Source: Pararhizobium sp. YC-54
GTDB taxonomy: Bacteria; Pseudomonadota; Alphaproteobacteria; Rhizobiales; Rhizobiaceae
Direction: 5' to 3'
NCBI RefSeq assembly: GCF_025847205.1
Contig: NZ_JAOYTH010000016.1
Location: forward strand, 62,001 to 126,000
DNA length: 64,000 nucleotides
Shown: positions 17,803 through 25,627 of the stretch, one piece after another
How positions within the stretch are numbered: position 1 is the first letter of the stretch
Layout: every line of letters starts with the position of its first letter
The notes under the pieces: model-generated
What the model saw: the letters and a program-made list of their open reading frames with translations, nothing else
The model's database searches: none
What the model was told of the DNA's origin: nothing
Made by a program: the position numbers and the translations under genes

Positions 17803-17823
17803 ATTGTATAATTTGCATACAAT
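17803..17823. promoter_or_regulatory. Palindrome ATTGTAT-N7-ATACAAT upstream of the Pot-type operon
   Basis: A perfect 7-bp inverted repeat with a 7-base spacer stands about 70 bp upstream of the ATPase gene in an AT-rich promoter region. A further TTGTATG stands at 17789-17795. The TTGTAT/ATACAA half-sites resemble GntR/FadR-type operators. No GntR gene is present nearby, so the regulator is unknown. Confidence 0.45.
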
Positions 17824-17887
17824 ACCTGAATATATTGGCTACGAACGACGCTGGCCATCTGGCGGTAGACGTCGCGGTCAGGTGGAG

Positions 17888-18148
17888 AAAGCTATGGTAT
17901 TTCAAGGGCGGCGATACGACACGATCATTTCGGCCGCCACCTCGCCCTGCAAGAACGTTCTGCCCGCGTCTTGCACCGCAGCCCTCCATCGCGGCCGGTA
18001 TTTCCGGCGCCATCTGACCGGCATGAAGGACAGCAAGGTCATCGTCGCCATCAACAAGGACGAGGAAGCCCCGATCTTCCAGGTCGCCGACTACGGCCTC
18101 GTCGGCGACCTGTTCACGATCCTGCCAGAGCTTGAAAAGGCACTGTGA
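17888..18148 (+). pseudogene. etfA (electron-transfer flavoprotein alpha) remnant with internal deletion
   Basis: The last 43 codons encode an essentially perfect EtfA C-terminus ([42 protein letters not shown]), the FAD-binding part of the protein. Just before, in another frame, stands IAAGISGAI, which in EtfA directly precedes it. Before that comes [17 protein letters not shown], which corresponds to a point some 100 or more residues earlier (normally APATTxGKNxMPR). So a small 3' piece of etfA survives, with a large internal deletion and a frameshift. A working copy must be elsewhere in the genome. Confidence 0.8.
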
Positions 18149-18244
18149 TCAGCGCGGCGGCTTACAGGAGCCGCCTGCGCGCAGCCACGCGGACGGACGA
18201 AAGTCTTGCGCTGCCGCCGGAAGTGAGCTGCAAGTGTCTGTGCA

Positions 18245-18298
18245 ATCAGGCCCCGCAACCAATCAGAAAGCCCGATGACGGAAATGTCGCGGGGCTTT
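18245..18298 (+). repeat. Terminator-like repeat, copy B
   Basis: This element matches copy A at 12394-12451: ATCAGGCCCCGCAACC, A-rich spacer, then a hairpin AGCCC...GGGCT enclosing GAAATGTC. It follows the etfA remnant by about 100 bp and ends 55 bp before the convergent spoVR stop. The T run after the stem is weaker than in copy A. Confidence 0.65.
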
Positions 18299-18352
18299 CG
18301 GTGTGAACCGCCAAACGAAAACAACAGGTTCCGGCTGAGGCGCGATCCAAAT

Positions 18353-19888
18353 CTAACCCGTCGAGCATTCGTAGCGCACACGCCCACTCTCAGCGTCCAC
18401 GCCCGCCAGGCTCACTTCATATCCCCACAGATGCCGGATATGGCGCAAAGTCTCGTCGCGGCTTGCCTCTTCAAGCACGATCCCGTTCTTCATCCGGTGC
18501 TCCAGGCGAAGCCGGCGGTCCCCCAACAGATCGACGTCGAAAACCTGGATGTCCTGCTGGTTGGCGGCGACGTCGTAGCTTCTGGCCAAGGCCTTGCGGA
18601 TTTCGCCGTAACCCTGCTCGTTGTGGATCGAGGCGACTTCGCAATATTTGTTGTCCGCCTGGTCGGTCAGCTGGAACAGCCTGAATTTGCGGATCAGCGC
18701 CGGGCTCAGATATTGCAGGATGAAGGATTCGTCCCGGTGGTTTGCCCAGGCGTCGAGCAGCGTCTCGCGCCACTGGCCGCTTCCGGCAATGTCGGGGAAC
18801 CAGTCGCGGTCCTCGGATGTCGGCTGGTTGCAGATGCGTTCGATGTCCTGCATCATCGCAAATCCAAGCGCATAAGGATTGATTCCGGAATAGCGGGGAT
18901 CATCGAAATGCGGCTGGAAAACCACGCTGGAATGGCTGTGGAGCATTTCAAGGATGGTGCCTTCGCTGATCTTGCCCTGATCGAACAGTCTGTTGATGAT
19001 CGTATAGTGCACGAAGGTGGCGCACCCCTCGTTCATCACTTTGGTTTGCCGCTGCGGATAGAAATACTGGGCGATCACCCGGACGATACGCAACAGTTCG
19101 CGCTGCCATGGCTCGAGCACCAGGCTGTTCTTCTCCAGGAAATAAAGAAGGTTCTCCTCCGGCAGATTGAGCACCTTTTTCCGCTCAAGGGCATCGCGTT
19201 CCGCCTCCGCCGGGTCGGGGCGGCCGGTAGCACGCGGAAGTGTGCGCCACAGGTCGCTATAGGTCTGCTCCTCGTACTCCAGTCTTTCCCGGGCCCGTTC
19301 CTGCTCCTTCTTCGAGGACAGGCGCGGCGGGCGGCGGTAGCGGAAGACGCCCTGGTCCATCAATGCATGGGCGGAATCCAGAATGGCCTCCACGGCGGAT
19401 GTCCCATGTCTTTCCTCGCATTTGGCGATATATTTCTTGGAAAAGTCCATATAGCCGAGGATCGCCCCGGCATCGGTCCATTGTTTAAACAGGTAGTTGT
19501 TCTTGAAGAAATGATTGTGGCCGAAGGCCGCATGCGCGGTCACCAGGGTCTGCATGGCCATGGTGTTTTCTTCCATCAGATAGGTGATGCAGGGGTTGGA
19601 GTTGATCACCAGCTCATAGGCAAGGCCGTGATGGCCCTTGCGGTAGGCGTGCTCCTCGTAGACGAAGCGTTTGCCGAACGACCAGTGCTGGTACATCAGC
19701 GGCATGCCGACGGAAGAGTAGGCGTCGAGCATTTGTTCTGACGAGATGATCTCCAGCTGGTTGGGATAGACGTCGAGCCCGAGTTCATCCAGCGCGATCG
19801 CTTCGATCGCGTCATAGGCATGGCCCAGCGTCCTGAAGTTCCAGTCGGAACTATGAAACAGCAGCTTTGAGCCTGCATTCTTTCCCAT
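18353..19888 (-). CDS. spoVR: SpoVR-family protein
   Basis: A 511-residue cytosolic protein of the SpoVR/YcgB family: FHSSDWNFRTLGHAYDAIEA, LIHMEM-type helical core with MPLMYQHWSFGKRF, NPCITYLMEENTM, GHNHFFKNNYLF and MNEGCATFVHYTI. It always travels with prkA and yeaH in proteobacteria, as here (12 bp after yeaH). Its biochemical role is unknown; the operon is linked to starvation and general stress. It is the last gene of the operon, about 205 bp from the etfA remnant end and convergent with it. Confidence 0.95.
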   Translation of the reverse strand: MGKNAGSKLLFHSSDWNFRTLGHAYDAIEAIALDELGLDVYPNQLEIISSEQMLDAYSSVGMPLMYQHWSFGKRFVYEEHAYRKGHHGLAYELVINSNPCITYLMEENTMAMQTLVTAHAAFGHNHFFKNNYLFKQWTDAGAILGYMDFSKKYIAKCEERHGTSAVEAILDSAHALMDQGVFRYRRPPRLSSKKEQERARERLEYEEQTYSDLWRTLPRATGRPDPAEAERDALERKKVLNLPEENLLYFLEKNSLVLEPWQRELLRIVRVIAQYFYPQRQTKVMNEGCATFVHYTIINRLFDQGKISEGTILEMLHSHSSVVFQPHFDDPRYSGINPYALGFAMMQDIERICNQPTSEDRDWFPDIAGSGQWRETLLDAWANHRDESFILQYLSPALIRKFRLFQLTDQADNKYCEVASIHNEQGYGEIRKALARSYDVAANQQDIQVFDVDLLGDRRLRLEHRMKNGIVLEEASRDETLRHIRHLWGYEVSLAGVDAESGRVRYECSTG

Positions 19889-19900
19889 ACCGGGCTCCGT

Positions 19901-21214
19901 TTATCTGCGATATTGCAGGGTTGGCTGTCTGGCGAAGAGTTTCCGGAAGACAGGGTAGATATCGGAGGGCCTTGCGATCCGGGTCATCTGGAAATTCGGC
20001 CACTCTCCATCGACGGTGCGATAGGCGCGCCAAAGCGAGGTGCCGTTGTCGGTCGAACCGAAGATTTCGGTCTCGCGCTCGTCGATGATCTCGACATAGG
20101 CATAATACTGGCAAAGCCGCATCAGTTCCTGGGTGAGAATCGAGGCGCACCGTTCCGAATCGCGCGAGGCATTGTCGCCATCCGAGGCCTGGGCGGCATA
20201 GATGTTCCATTCCTTTGCAGGATAACGCTCCTGAATGATGCGAAGCATTTCCTCAAGCGCCGTGGAGACCACCGTGCCACCGCTCTGGGTGCTGTAGAAG
20301 AAGGTTTCCTCGTCGACTTCGCCGGCCTCGTCGGTGTGGCGAATGAAGACGATGTCGATCCGGTCGTAGCGGCGTTTCAGGAACAGATGCAGCAAAACGA
20401 AGAAACGCTTGGCAAGGTCTTTCTCGCGTTCGCCCATCGAGCTTGAAACATCCATCAGGCAGAACATCACGGCGTTGGCATTGGGTAACGGCTGGCGTTC
20501 GAAACGATTGAAGCGGATATCGACGGGATCGACATAGGGGATACGCCGCCGGCGGCGTTCCAGCATGTCGAGTTGCGCCCGCAATGCCTCCAAATGCTGG
20601 CGCTGGCTGATATCGGGATTCAGTTCCGCTTCAAGCCTGCCGATTTCCTGCTCCAGCGCCTCCAGCGTCTTTCGCCCAGGGCGCTGCAACGCGATGCGGC
20701 GTCCGTAGCTGTTGCGCATGGTGCGGCCGACATTGATATTCGTGGGAGAGCCGCTGGTGGCAAAGCCTGCCCGTCGCGGTTTGAAGGCGACGGATTCCTT
20801 CAGGCTGAGCTTGACCATGTCGGGAAGTTCGAGATCCTCGAAAAACAGTTCGAGGACCTCCTCGCGCGACAGCAGGAACTGAAAATCGTCCTCGGCGAGC
20901 CCCTTGCCGGCCGCCGAGCCTGAGCCGCCGCCAGTGGGCGGCTTGTCGATGCGGTCGCCCGGCATGTAGTCGCGGTTGCCGGGCAGGACATATTGCCGGT
21001 CGCCGCTGCCGCGGGCCGGTTGGAAGGTCGGCTCACTGGCACCACGCGCGGGCATGGGAACGGCGTGCCCGGCATCCACATCGGCAATCCGATCGGTCTT
21101 GACGCGATCCTTGATGAAGCGCTTCAGCTCCTCGCGGGCCCGCTTCAGGAAGCGCTGGCGATTGCCGAGGCTCTTGTCCTTCGGGTTAAGGCGACGGTCG
21201 ATGAAATTCGGCAT
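19901..21214 (-). CDS. yeaH: YeaH-family (DUF444) protein with VWA-like domain
   Basis: A 437-residue protein of the YeaH/YhbH family. The N-terminus is basic (FIDRRLNPKDKSLGNRQRFL), followed by a low-complexity Gly-rich linker at about residues 85-105 and a von Willebrand A-like domain with the MIDAS-type start MFCLMDVSSSMGEREKD, then GGTVVSTALEEML. It is the middle gene of prkA-yeaH-spoVR. In enterobacteria YeaG/YeaH act together in the nitrogen-starvation response, and a common complex is likely. Confidence 0.94.
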   Translation of the reverse strand: MPNFIDRRLNPKDKSLGNRQRFLKRAREELKRFIKDRVKTDRIADVDAGHAVPMPARGASEPTFQPARGSGDRQYVLPGNRDYMPGDRIDKPPTGGGSGSAAGKGLAEDDFQFLLSREEVLELFFEDLELPDMVKLSLKESVAFKPRRAGFATSGSPTNINVGRTMRNSYGRRIALQRPGRKTLEALEQEIGRLEAELNPDISQRQHLEALRAQLDMLERRRRRIPYVDPVDIRFNRFERQPLPNANAVMFCLMDVSSSMGEREKDLAKRFFVLLHLFLKRRYDRIDIVFIRHTDEAGEVDEETFFYSTQSGGTVVSTALEEMLRIIQERYPAKEWNIYAAQASDGDNASRDSERCASILTQELMRLCQYYAYVEIIDERETEIFGSTDNGTSLWRAYRTVDGEWPNFQMTRIARPSDIYPVFRKLFARQPTLQYRR

Positions 21215-21240
21215 TGGCTACCCCCAGGCACCGGTGTCAC

Positions 21241-23193
21241 TCACCCTGCCTTGTTGACGCGCATGTACCATTCCACCAGCCGCCGCACCTGCCGCTCGGT
21301 ATATCCGCGCTCGATCATGCGATGGACGAATTCTGCATGTTGTTTTTCGCTGGCGCTGTCCTTCTTGGATCCGAAGCTGATGACCGGCAGCAAATCCTCC
21401 ACTTGGCCGAACATCCGCTTCTCGATCACTTCGCGCAGCTTTTCATAGCTCATCCAGGACGGGTTGCGGCCGTTGTTCTTGGCGCGGGCGCGCAGGGTGA
21501 ACTTGACGACCTCGTTGCGGAAATCCTTCGGATTGGCGATGCCGGCGGGTTTTTCGATCTGCGACAATTCGTTGTCGAGAATTGTCCGGTTGAGAATTTG
21601 CCCCGTGTCGGGATCCTTGAAATCCTGATCCTCGAGCCAGGCGTCGGCATAGGCGATATAGCGGTCGAACAGGTTCTGGCCGTATTCGCTGTAGGATTCC
21701 AGATAGGCCTTCTGGATTTCATGGCCGATGAACTCGGCATAACGCGTGGCGAGCTCCGACTTGATGAAGTCGAGATAGGCGGCCTCGGTTTCCTTGGGGA
21801 ACTGCTCGCGCTTGATCGCCTGTTCGATGACATACATCAGATGGACCGGATCGGCGGCGATCTCCTTGCTGTCGTAATTGAAGGTTTCCGATAGAACCTT
21901 GAAGGCGAAGCGTGTGCTGACGCCGTTCATGCCCTCATCGACACCGGCGGCGTCGCGATATTCCTGCACCGATTTTGCCTTGGGATCGACGTCCTTCAGG
22001 TTCTCGCCGTCATAAACCCGCATCTTGGTGTAAAGCGGCGAGTTTTCATGCGGGGTGAGCCGTGTCGTAACGGTGAAGCGGCTCAGGCTTTCCAGTACTT
22101 CCGGCGCGCAGGGGTTTTTGGCCAGTTCGCTTTCACGCAGCAGCTTGTCGTAAATCTGCCGTTCTTCGGTAACACGCAGGCAATAGGGCACCTTGACCAC
22201 CAGAATGCGGTCGAGGAATGCTTCATTGTTGCGGTTGTTCTTGAACTGCAGCCATTCGGATTCGTTCGAATGGGCGACGACGATGCCTTGATAGGGGAAG
22301 GCGCCGAAATTCTCCGTACCGTTGTAATTGCCTTCCTGGGTCGCGGTCAGCAACGGATGCAGGACCTTGATGGGCGCCTTGAACATCTCGACGAATTCGA
22401 GCAGTCCTTGCGTCGTCCGGTTCAGGCCGCCGCTGTAGGAATAGGCGTCGGGGTCAGCCTGGCTGAAGTTTTCGAGCTGGCGGATATCGACCTTGCCGAC
22501 CAGCGAGGAGACGTCCTGGTTGTTTTCATCGCCGGGCTCGGTCTTGGCGATGCCGATCTGGCGCAGGCGGGACGGCATCAGTTTGACGACGCTGAATTTC
22601 GAGATATCGCCGCCGATCTCGTCAAGGCGCTTGGTCGCCCAAGGCGAGATCATGCCGGTCAGGCGGCGTCTGGCGATGCCATATTTGTCTTCGAGAAGAT
22701 CGGCCATGCGTTCGGGATGGAAGAGGCCGAGGGGAGATTCAAAGACCGGGCTGATCTGTCCGCCCACCATCAATGTGTAGATGGGCCGCTGCTCCATCAG
22801 CTTCTTCAGCCTCTCGGCCAGCGAGGATTTGCCGCCGCCGACAGGCCCGAGCAGGTAAAGGATTTGCTTTCGTTCTTCGAGCCCCTGCGCGGCATAGCGG
22901 AAATAGCCGACGATTCGCTCAATCGTGTCTTCCATCCCGTAGAAATCGGCGAATGTCGGATAGACCTTGATGGTCCGGTTGGAGAAAATCCGGCCCAGCC
23001 GCTCATCGGCACTGGTTTCGACGAAGTTTGGCTCTCCAATTGCGGCGACCATGCGCTCCTGTGCGGTGGCGTACATGCTTTTGTCGTCGCGGCACGCCAG
23101 CATATATTCCTGGAGACTCATCTCCTCCTGCGCTGTGCTGGTATAAATCTCCGAAAAGAGATCGAAGACATCGGACTGGGTCTTTTGCATCAT
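21241..23193 (-). CDS. prkA: PrkA-family serine protein kinase (YeaG)
   Basis: A 650-residue protein: N-terminal AAA domain with Walker A GPVGGGKSS, Walker-B-region residues near GLLEFVEMFKAP, a VAHSNESEW motif, and the C-terminal PrkA kinase-like domain (LDNELSQIEKPAGI, WMSYEKLREVIEKRMFG). I chose the ATG at 23193, which follows GGGAGAG; an in-frame codon at 23247 would lie only about one base from the predicted transcription start. It leads the prkA-yeaH-spoVR operon, and an exact EcfG-type promoter lies upstream, so it should be induced in stress and stationary phase. Confidence 0.95.
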   Translation of the reverse strand: MMQKTQSDVFDLFSEIYTSTAQEEMSLQEYMLACRDDKSMYATAQERMVAAIGEPNFVETSADERLGRIFSNRTIKVYPTFADFYGMEDTIERIVGYFRYAAQGLEERKQILYLLGPVGGGKSSLAERLKKLMEQRPIYTLMVGGQISPVFESPLGLFHPERMADLLEDKYGIARRRLTGMISPWATKRLDEIGGDISKFSVVKLMPSRLRQIGIAKTEPGDENNQDVSSLVGKVDIRQLENFSQADPDAYSYSGGLNRTTQGLLEFVEMFKAPIKVLHPLLTATQEGNYNGTENFGAFPYQGIVVAHSNESEWLQFKNNRNNEAFLDRILVVKVPYCLRVTEERQIYDKLLRESELAKNPCAPEVLESLSRFTVTTRLTPHENSPLYTKMRVYDGENLKDVDPKAKSVQEYRDAAGVDEGMNGVSTRFAFKVLSETFNYDSKEIAADPVHLMYVIEQAIKREQFPKETEAAYLDFIKSELATRYAEFIGHEIQKAYLESYSEYGQNLFDRYIAYADAWLEDQDFKDPDTGQILNRTILDNELSQIEKPAGIANPKDFRNEVVKFTLRARAKNNGRNPSWMSYEKLREVIEKRMFGQVEDLLPVISFGSKKDSASEKQHAEFVHRMIERGYTERQVRRLVEWYMRVNKAG

Positions 23194-23254
23194 GCTCTCC
23201 CGCGGCCGGTTCGTTGAGACGGGTTCGCTGCCTGCCGGCTCGCTCAACGAGATG

Positions 23255-23279
23255 AACGTTTCCTTGCTCCGAAAGTTCC
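23255..23279 (-). promoter_or_regulatory. EcfG/RpoE2 general-stress promoter GGAAC-N16-CGTT for prkA
   Basis: Read on the minus strand, GGAAC (-35) at 23279-23275 and CGTT (-10) at 23258-23255 are separated by exactly 16 bases, the consensus of the alphaproteobacterial general-stress sigma factor EcfG (RpoE2 in Sinorhizobium). Predicted transcription starts near 23248, giving a leader of about 55 nt. Confidence 0.85.
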
Positions 23280-23586
23280 TTCAAATAATTGTTACGACAG
23301 AGAATCTGACAACGAAGAGGACCGCGCAACCTGGGCGGTACCAGCGGATCCTGGAACCTTGTCGAAGGGGACGCCGGTGATCGCGCACCCTCGCTCAGGC
23401 CCGAATCACCGCCTTTGATGATCGTTCCGAATTCTTCATGACCAGCGTAACACAATAGTGCCGACAACCATCATGCCATCAGTAATGTTCACAACTTTCG
23501 GACGTTGAGTTTTCTCCAACCGTTGCAATTCTGCTCACTTTCCCTGCCTTTTTGAGGAAGGCAATTTCCTTGGCGCCCGCCGGAAA
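23280..23586. other. Intergenic region between prkA promoter and phosphoribosyltransferase
   Basis: About 300 bp upstream of the EcfG promoter. No domain-bearing frame is visible. AT-rich stretches near 23470-23530 lie just downstream of the phosphoribosyltransferase stop and include a small dyad of uncertain significance (TTTGAGGAAGGCAA region). Confidence 0.4.
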
Positions 23587-24297
23587 TCACGCCGTCGGTT
23601 TGTCTTGAGCGCTCCAGCTTCCGTCCGGCATCTTCGACAATAACGGGGTGGCGAAAACGCCGGCAATCTTCTCCGGCCAGCGGCTGTCCAAAGCTGTCAG
23701 CCGCTCCACCCATCGGCGCGATTGCAGCATGGCGGCGCCGATGGCTACCGGTTCGACGCCGGCAATGGAGAGAAGGGTAAGACCGGCGGCGATGGATGTG
23801 CCGCTCGAAATGACGTCGTCGATGAGAACGACGCGGCGGTTTTGCAGAAGTGGCAGCATGCGCGGATCGATATAGAGCCGTTTCGTCTGGTCCGGCGTGG
23901 TGATGGAAGACATCGGCACCGACAGCTCGGCCTGATACCAGAATTTTGGCGAGGTTCCGAGCGGAACATAGCGGCTGTGACCCAGCGCCCGCGCGACGGC
24001 GCTTCCGAGCGTCAGGCCAAGTGTCGGCAGGCCGATGATCACTTCAGGCCGGAATGGTCTCAGCTTTTCAGCCAGCTGGGCGGCCAGCGCATCCTGCACT
24101 GCAAAGCTCGCCTGATTGATGATCAGCGACGCCAGGGCATGGGTTCCATCGGACAGGGGGCGGATCGGCAGGCGCAGTTGACGGCCGTCCATCAAGGTTG
24201 CGGTATAAAAATTCGTATGGGTTTTGCCAATACCGCCCTTGCCAACATCGAATGTGTTTGCGGGATGGAGTTCCTGCCAGAAGTCATGCGGCTGCAT
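23587..24297 (-). CDS. Phosphoribosyltransferase-family protein
   Basis: A 236-residue protein with a type I phosphoribosyltransferase fold: PRPP-binding loop RRVVLIDDVISSGTSIAAG (acidic pair DD followed by the SSGTS turn), a substrate-side strand VIIGLPTLGLTLGSAVARAL, and a long N-terminal segment (HTNFYTATLMDGRQLRLPIR). Such proteins resemble adenine/orotate phosphoribosyltransferases or regulatory ones. The substrate base is not evident. It is divergent from the M20 amidohydrolase, with AAGGAAGA before the ATG. Nearby purine-salvage genes make a nucleobase substrate plausible. Confidence 0.82.
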   Translation of the reverse strand: MQPHDFWQELHPANTFDVGKGGIGKTHTNFYTATLMDGRQLRLPIRPLSDGTHALASLIINQASFAVQDALAAQLAEKLRPFRPEVIIGLPTLGLTLGSAVARALGHSRYVPLGTSPKFWYQAELSVPMSSITTPDQTKRLYIDPRMLPLLQNRRVVLIDDVISSGTSIAAGLTLLSIAGVEPVAIGAAMLQSRRWVERLTALDSRWPEKIAGVFATPLLSKMPDGSWSAQDKPTA

Positions 24298-24437
24298 GGC
24301 GTCTTCCTTTGAGCCAAACTGTGGGGGAGGTGTTCGGTTTTGTGTGGTTTTGCTCTATATCGGATAAACGTCAAGGGGAAGTCTGTGGAGCCCCGACAAA
24401 CAGTAGCCCACCCGACGATCCAAGGAATTGCCTGCCG

Positions 24438-25610
24438 ATGCGCCTGCCCGAAATCCTGACCGCCGACCTGCCTTTCCTCACGGCGCTGCGCCGCGATCTG
24501 CACGCACATCCGGAGCTCGGTTTCGAGGAAGAGCGCACCAGCGGCATTGTTGCAGACCTTTTGGAGAAGGCCGGAATAGCCGTGACACGCGGACTGGGCG
24601 GCACCGGTGTGGTCGGGACGTTGCAGGTCGGCAACGGCACGCGCAGGATTGGCCTTCGCGCTGACATGGATGCGCTGGCAATGCCGGAAACGGCGGAACG
24701 TCCTTACAAATCCACGGTGGCTGGCAAAATGCATGCCTGCGGCCATGACGGCCACACGGCGCTATTGCTGGGGGCAGCGCGCTATCTGGCTAAGACACGC
24801 AATTTCTCCGGCACCGTGCATTTCATCTTCCAACCGGCAGAAGAGGGGCGCGGCGGCGCCCGGCGCATGGTCGAGGATGGACTGTTTGAGCGGTTCCCGT
24901 GCGACGCCGTCTACGGCCTGCACAACATGCCCGGTCTCGGCACCGATGAAATGGCCGTGGTTGCCGGTCCACAGCTTGCCTCTTCGGACAGCTGGCGCGT
25001 GACGTTCCGCGGTGCCGGCACACATGGCGCCAAGCCACATCTGGGCAAGGATCCGATCACTGCTGCCGCGACCTTCCTTGCCTCGCTGCAGACGATCGTC
25101 GGGCGGGTTGTCGATCCGTTGCAGCCGGCGGTCGTCAGCGCCTGCTCGGTGCAGGCGGGCAACCCGCAGGCGCTCAACGTCATTCCGGATAGTGTCGAGA
25201 TCGGCGGTACTGCGCGGGCCTATTCGCCCGGCGTGCGTGATCAGCTTGAAACCGAAATCGGCAGGCTGGCGCATGGCACGGCAGCGATGTACGGCATTGC
25301 CGCCGACTACGGTTTCGAGCGCCGTATCCCGCCCGTTGTCAACGATGCCGATGCCACCGCACGCGCGCTGAAGGCCGCTGGCATCGTCTTCGGCGGCAAG
25401 CTGCGAACCGCCTTTCCGCCCTCCACTGCAGGCGATGATTTCGCCTATTTCGCCGGCGAGGCTCCGGGCTGCTATGTCTGGCTCGGCAACGGCCCCGCCG
25501 TCGATGGTGCCCTGCATCACAACACCGCCTATGATTTCAACGATGACGCGATAGGCCCGGGTGTGGCGTTCTGGACGGCGCTGGTCGAGCAGGAGCTGGC
25601 GCCCGCCTGA
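24438..25610 (+). CDS. M20-family amidohydrolase (hippurate/N-acyl-amino-acid hydrolase type)
   Basis: A 390-residue zinc hydrolase: LRRDLHAHPELGFEEERT at the N-terminus, metal ligands in GLRADMDALAMPE, KMHACGHDGHTALLLGAA and FIFQPAEEGRGGARRMVEDG, and the lid domain with TFRGAGTHGAKPHLGKDP. These are the signatures of the M20D group (hippurate hydrolase, IAA-amino-acid hydrolase, N-acetyl-L,L-diaminopimelate deacetylase). The start at 24438 fits the family; upstream in-frame extension lies in the divergent promoter. Typical substrates are N-acyl amino acids. Confidence 0.9.
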   Translation: MRLPEILTADLPFLTALRRDLHAHPELGFEEERTSGIVADLLEKAGIAVTRGLGGTGVVGTLQVGNGTRRIGLRADMDALAMPETAERPYKSTVAGKMHACGHDGHTALLLGAARYLAKTRNFSGTVHFIFQPAEEGRGGARRMVEDGLFERFPCDAVYGLHNMPGLGTDEMAVVAGPQLASSDSWRVTFRGAGTHGAKPHLGKDPITAAATFLASLQTIVGRVVDPLQPAVVSACSVQAGNPQALNVIPDSVEIGGTARAYSPGVRDQLETEIGRLAHGTAAMYGIAADYGFERRIPPVVNDADATARALKAAGIVFGGKLRTAFPPSTAGDDFAYFAGEAPGCYVWLGNGPAVDGALHHNTAYDFNDDAIGPGVAFWTALVEQELAPA

Positions 25611-25627
25611 GTGCTCAGGCCGAGAGA

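Noticed and set aside
18275..19741. A 488-residue plus-strand frame opposite spoVR
   Set aside because: It is the antisense shadow of spoVR, and the spoVR strand carries all the family motifs. Similar long antisense frames opposite prkA, ade and GH20 were rejected for the same reason.
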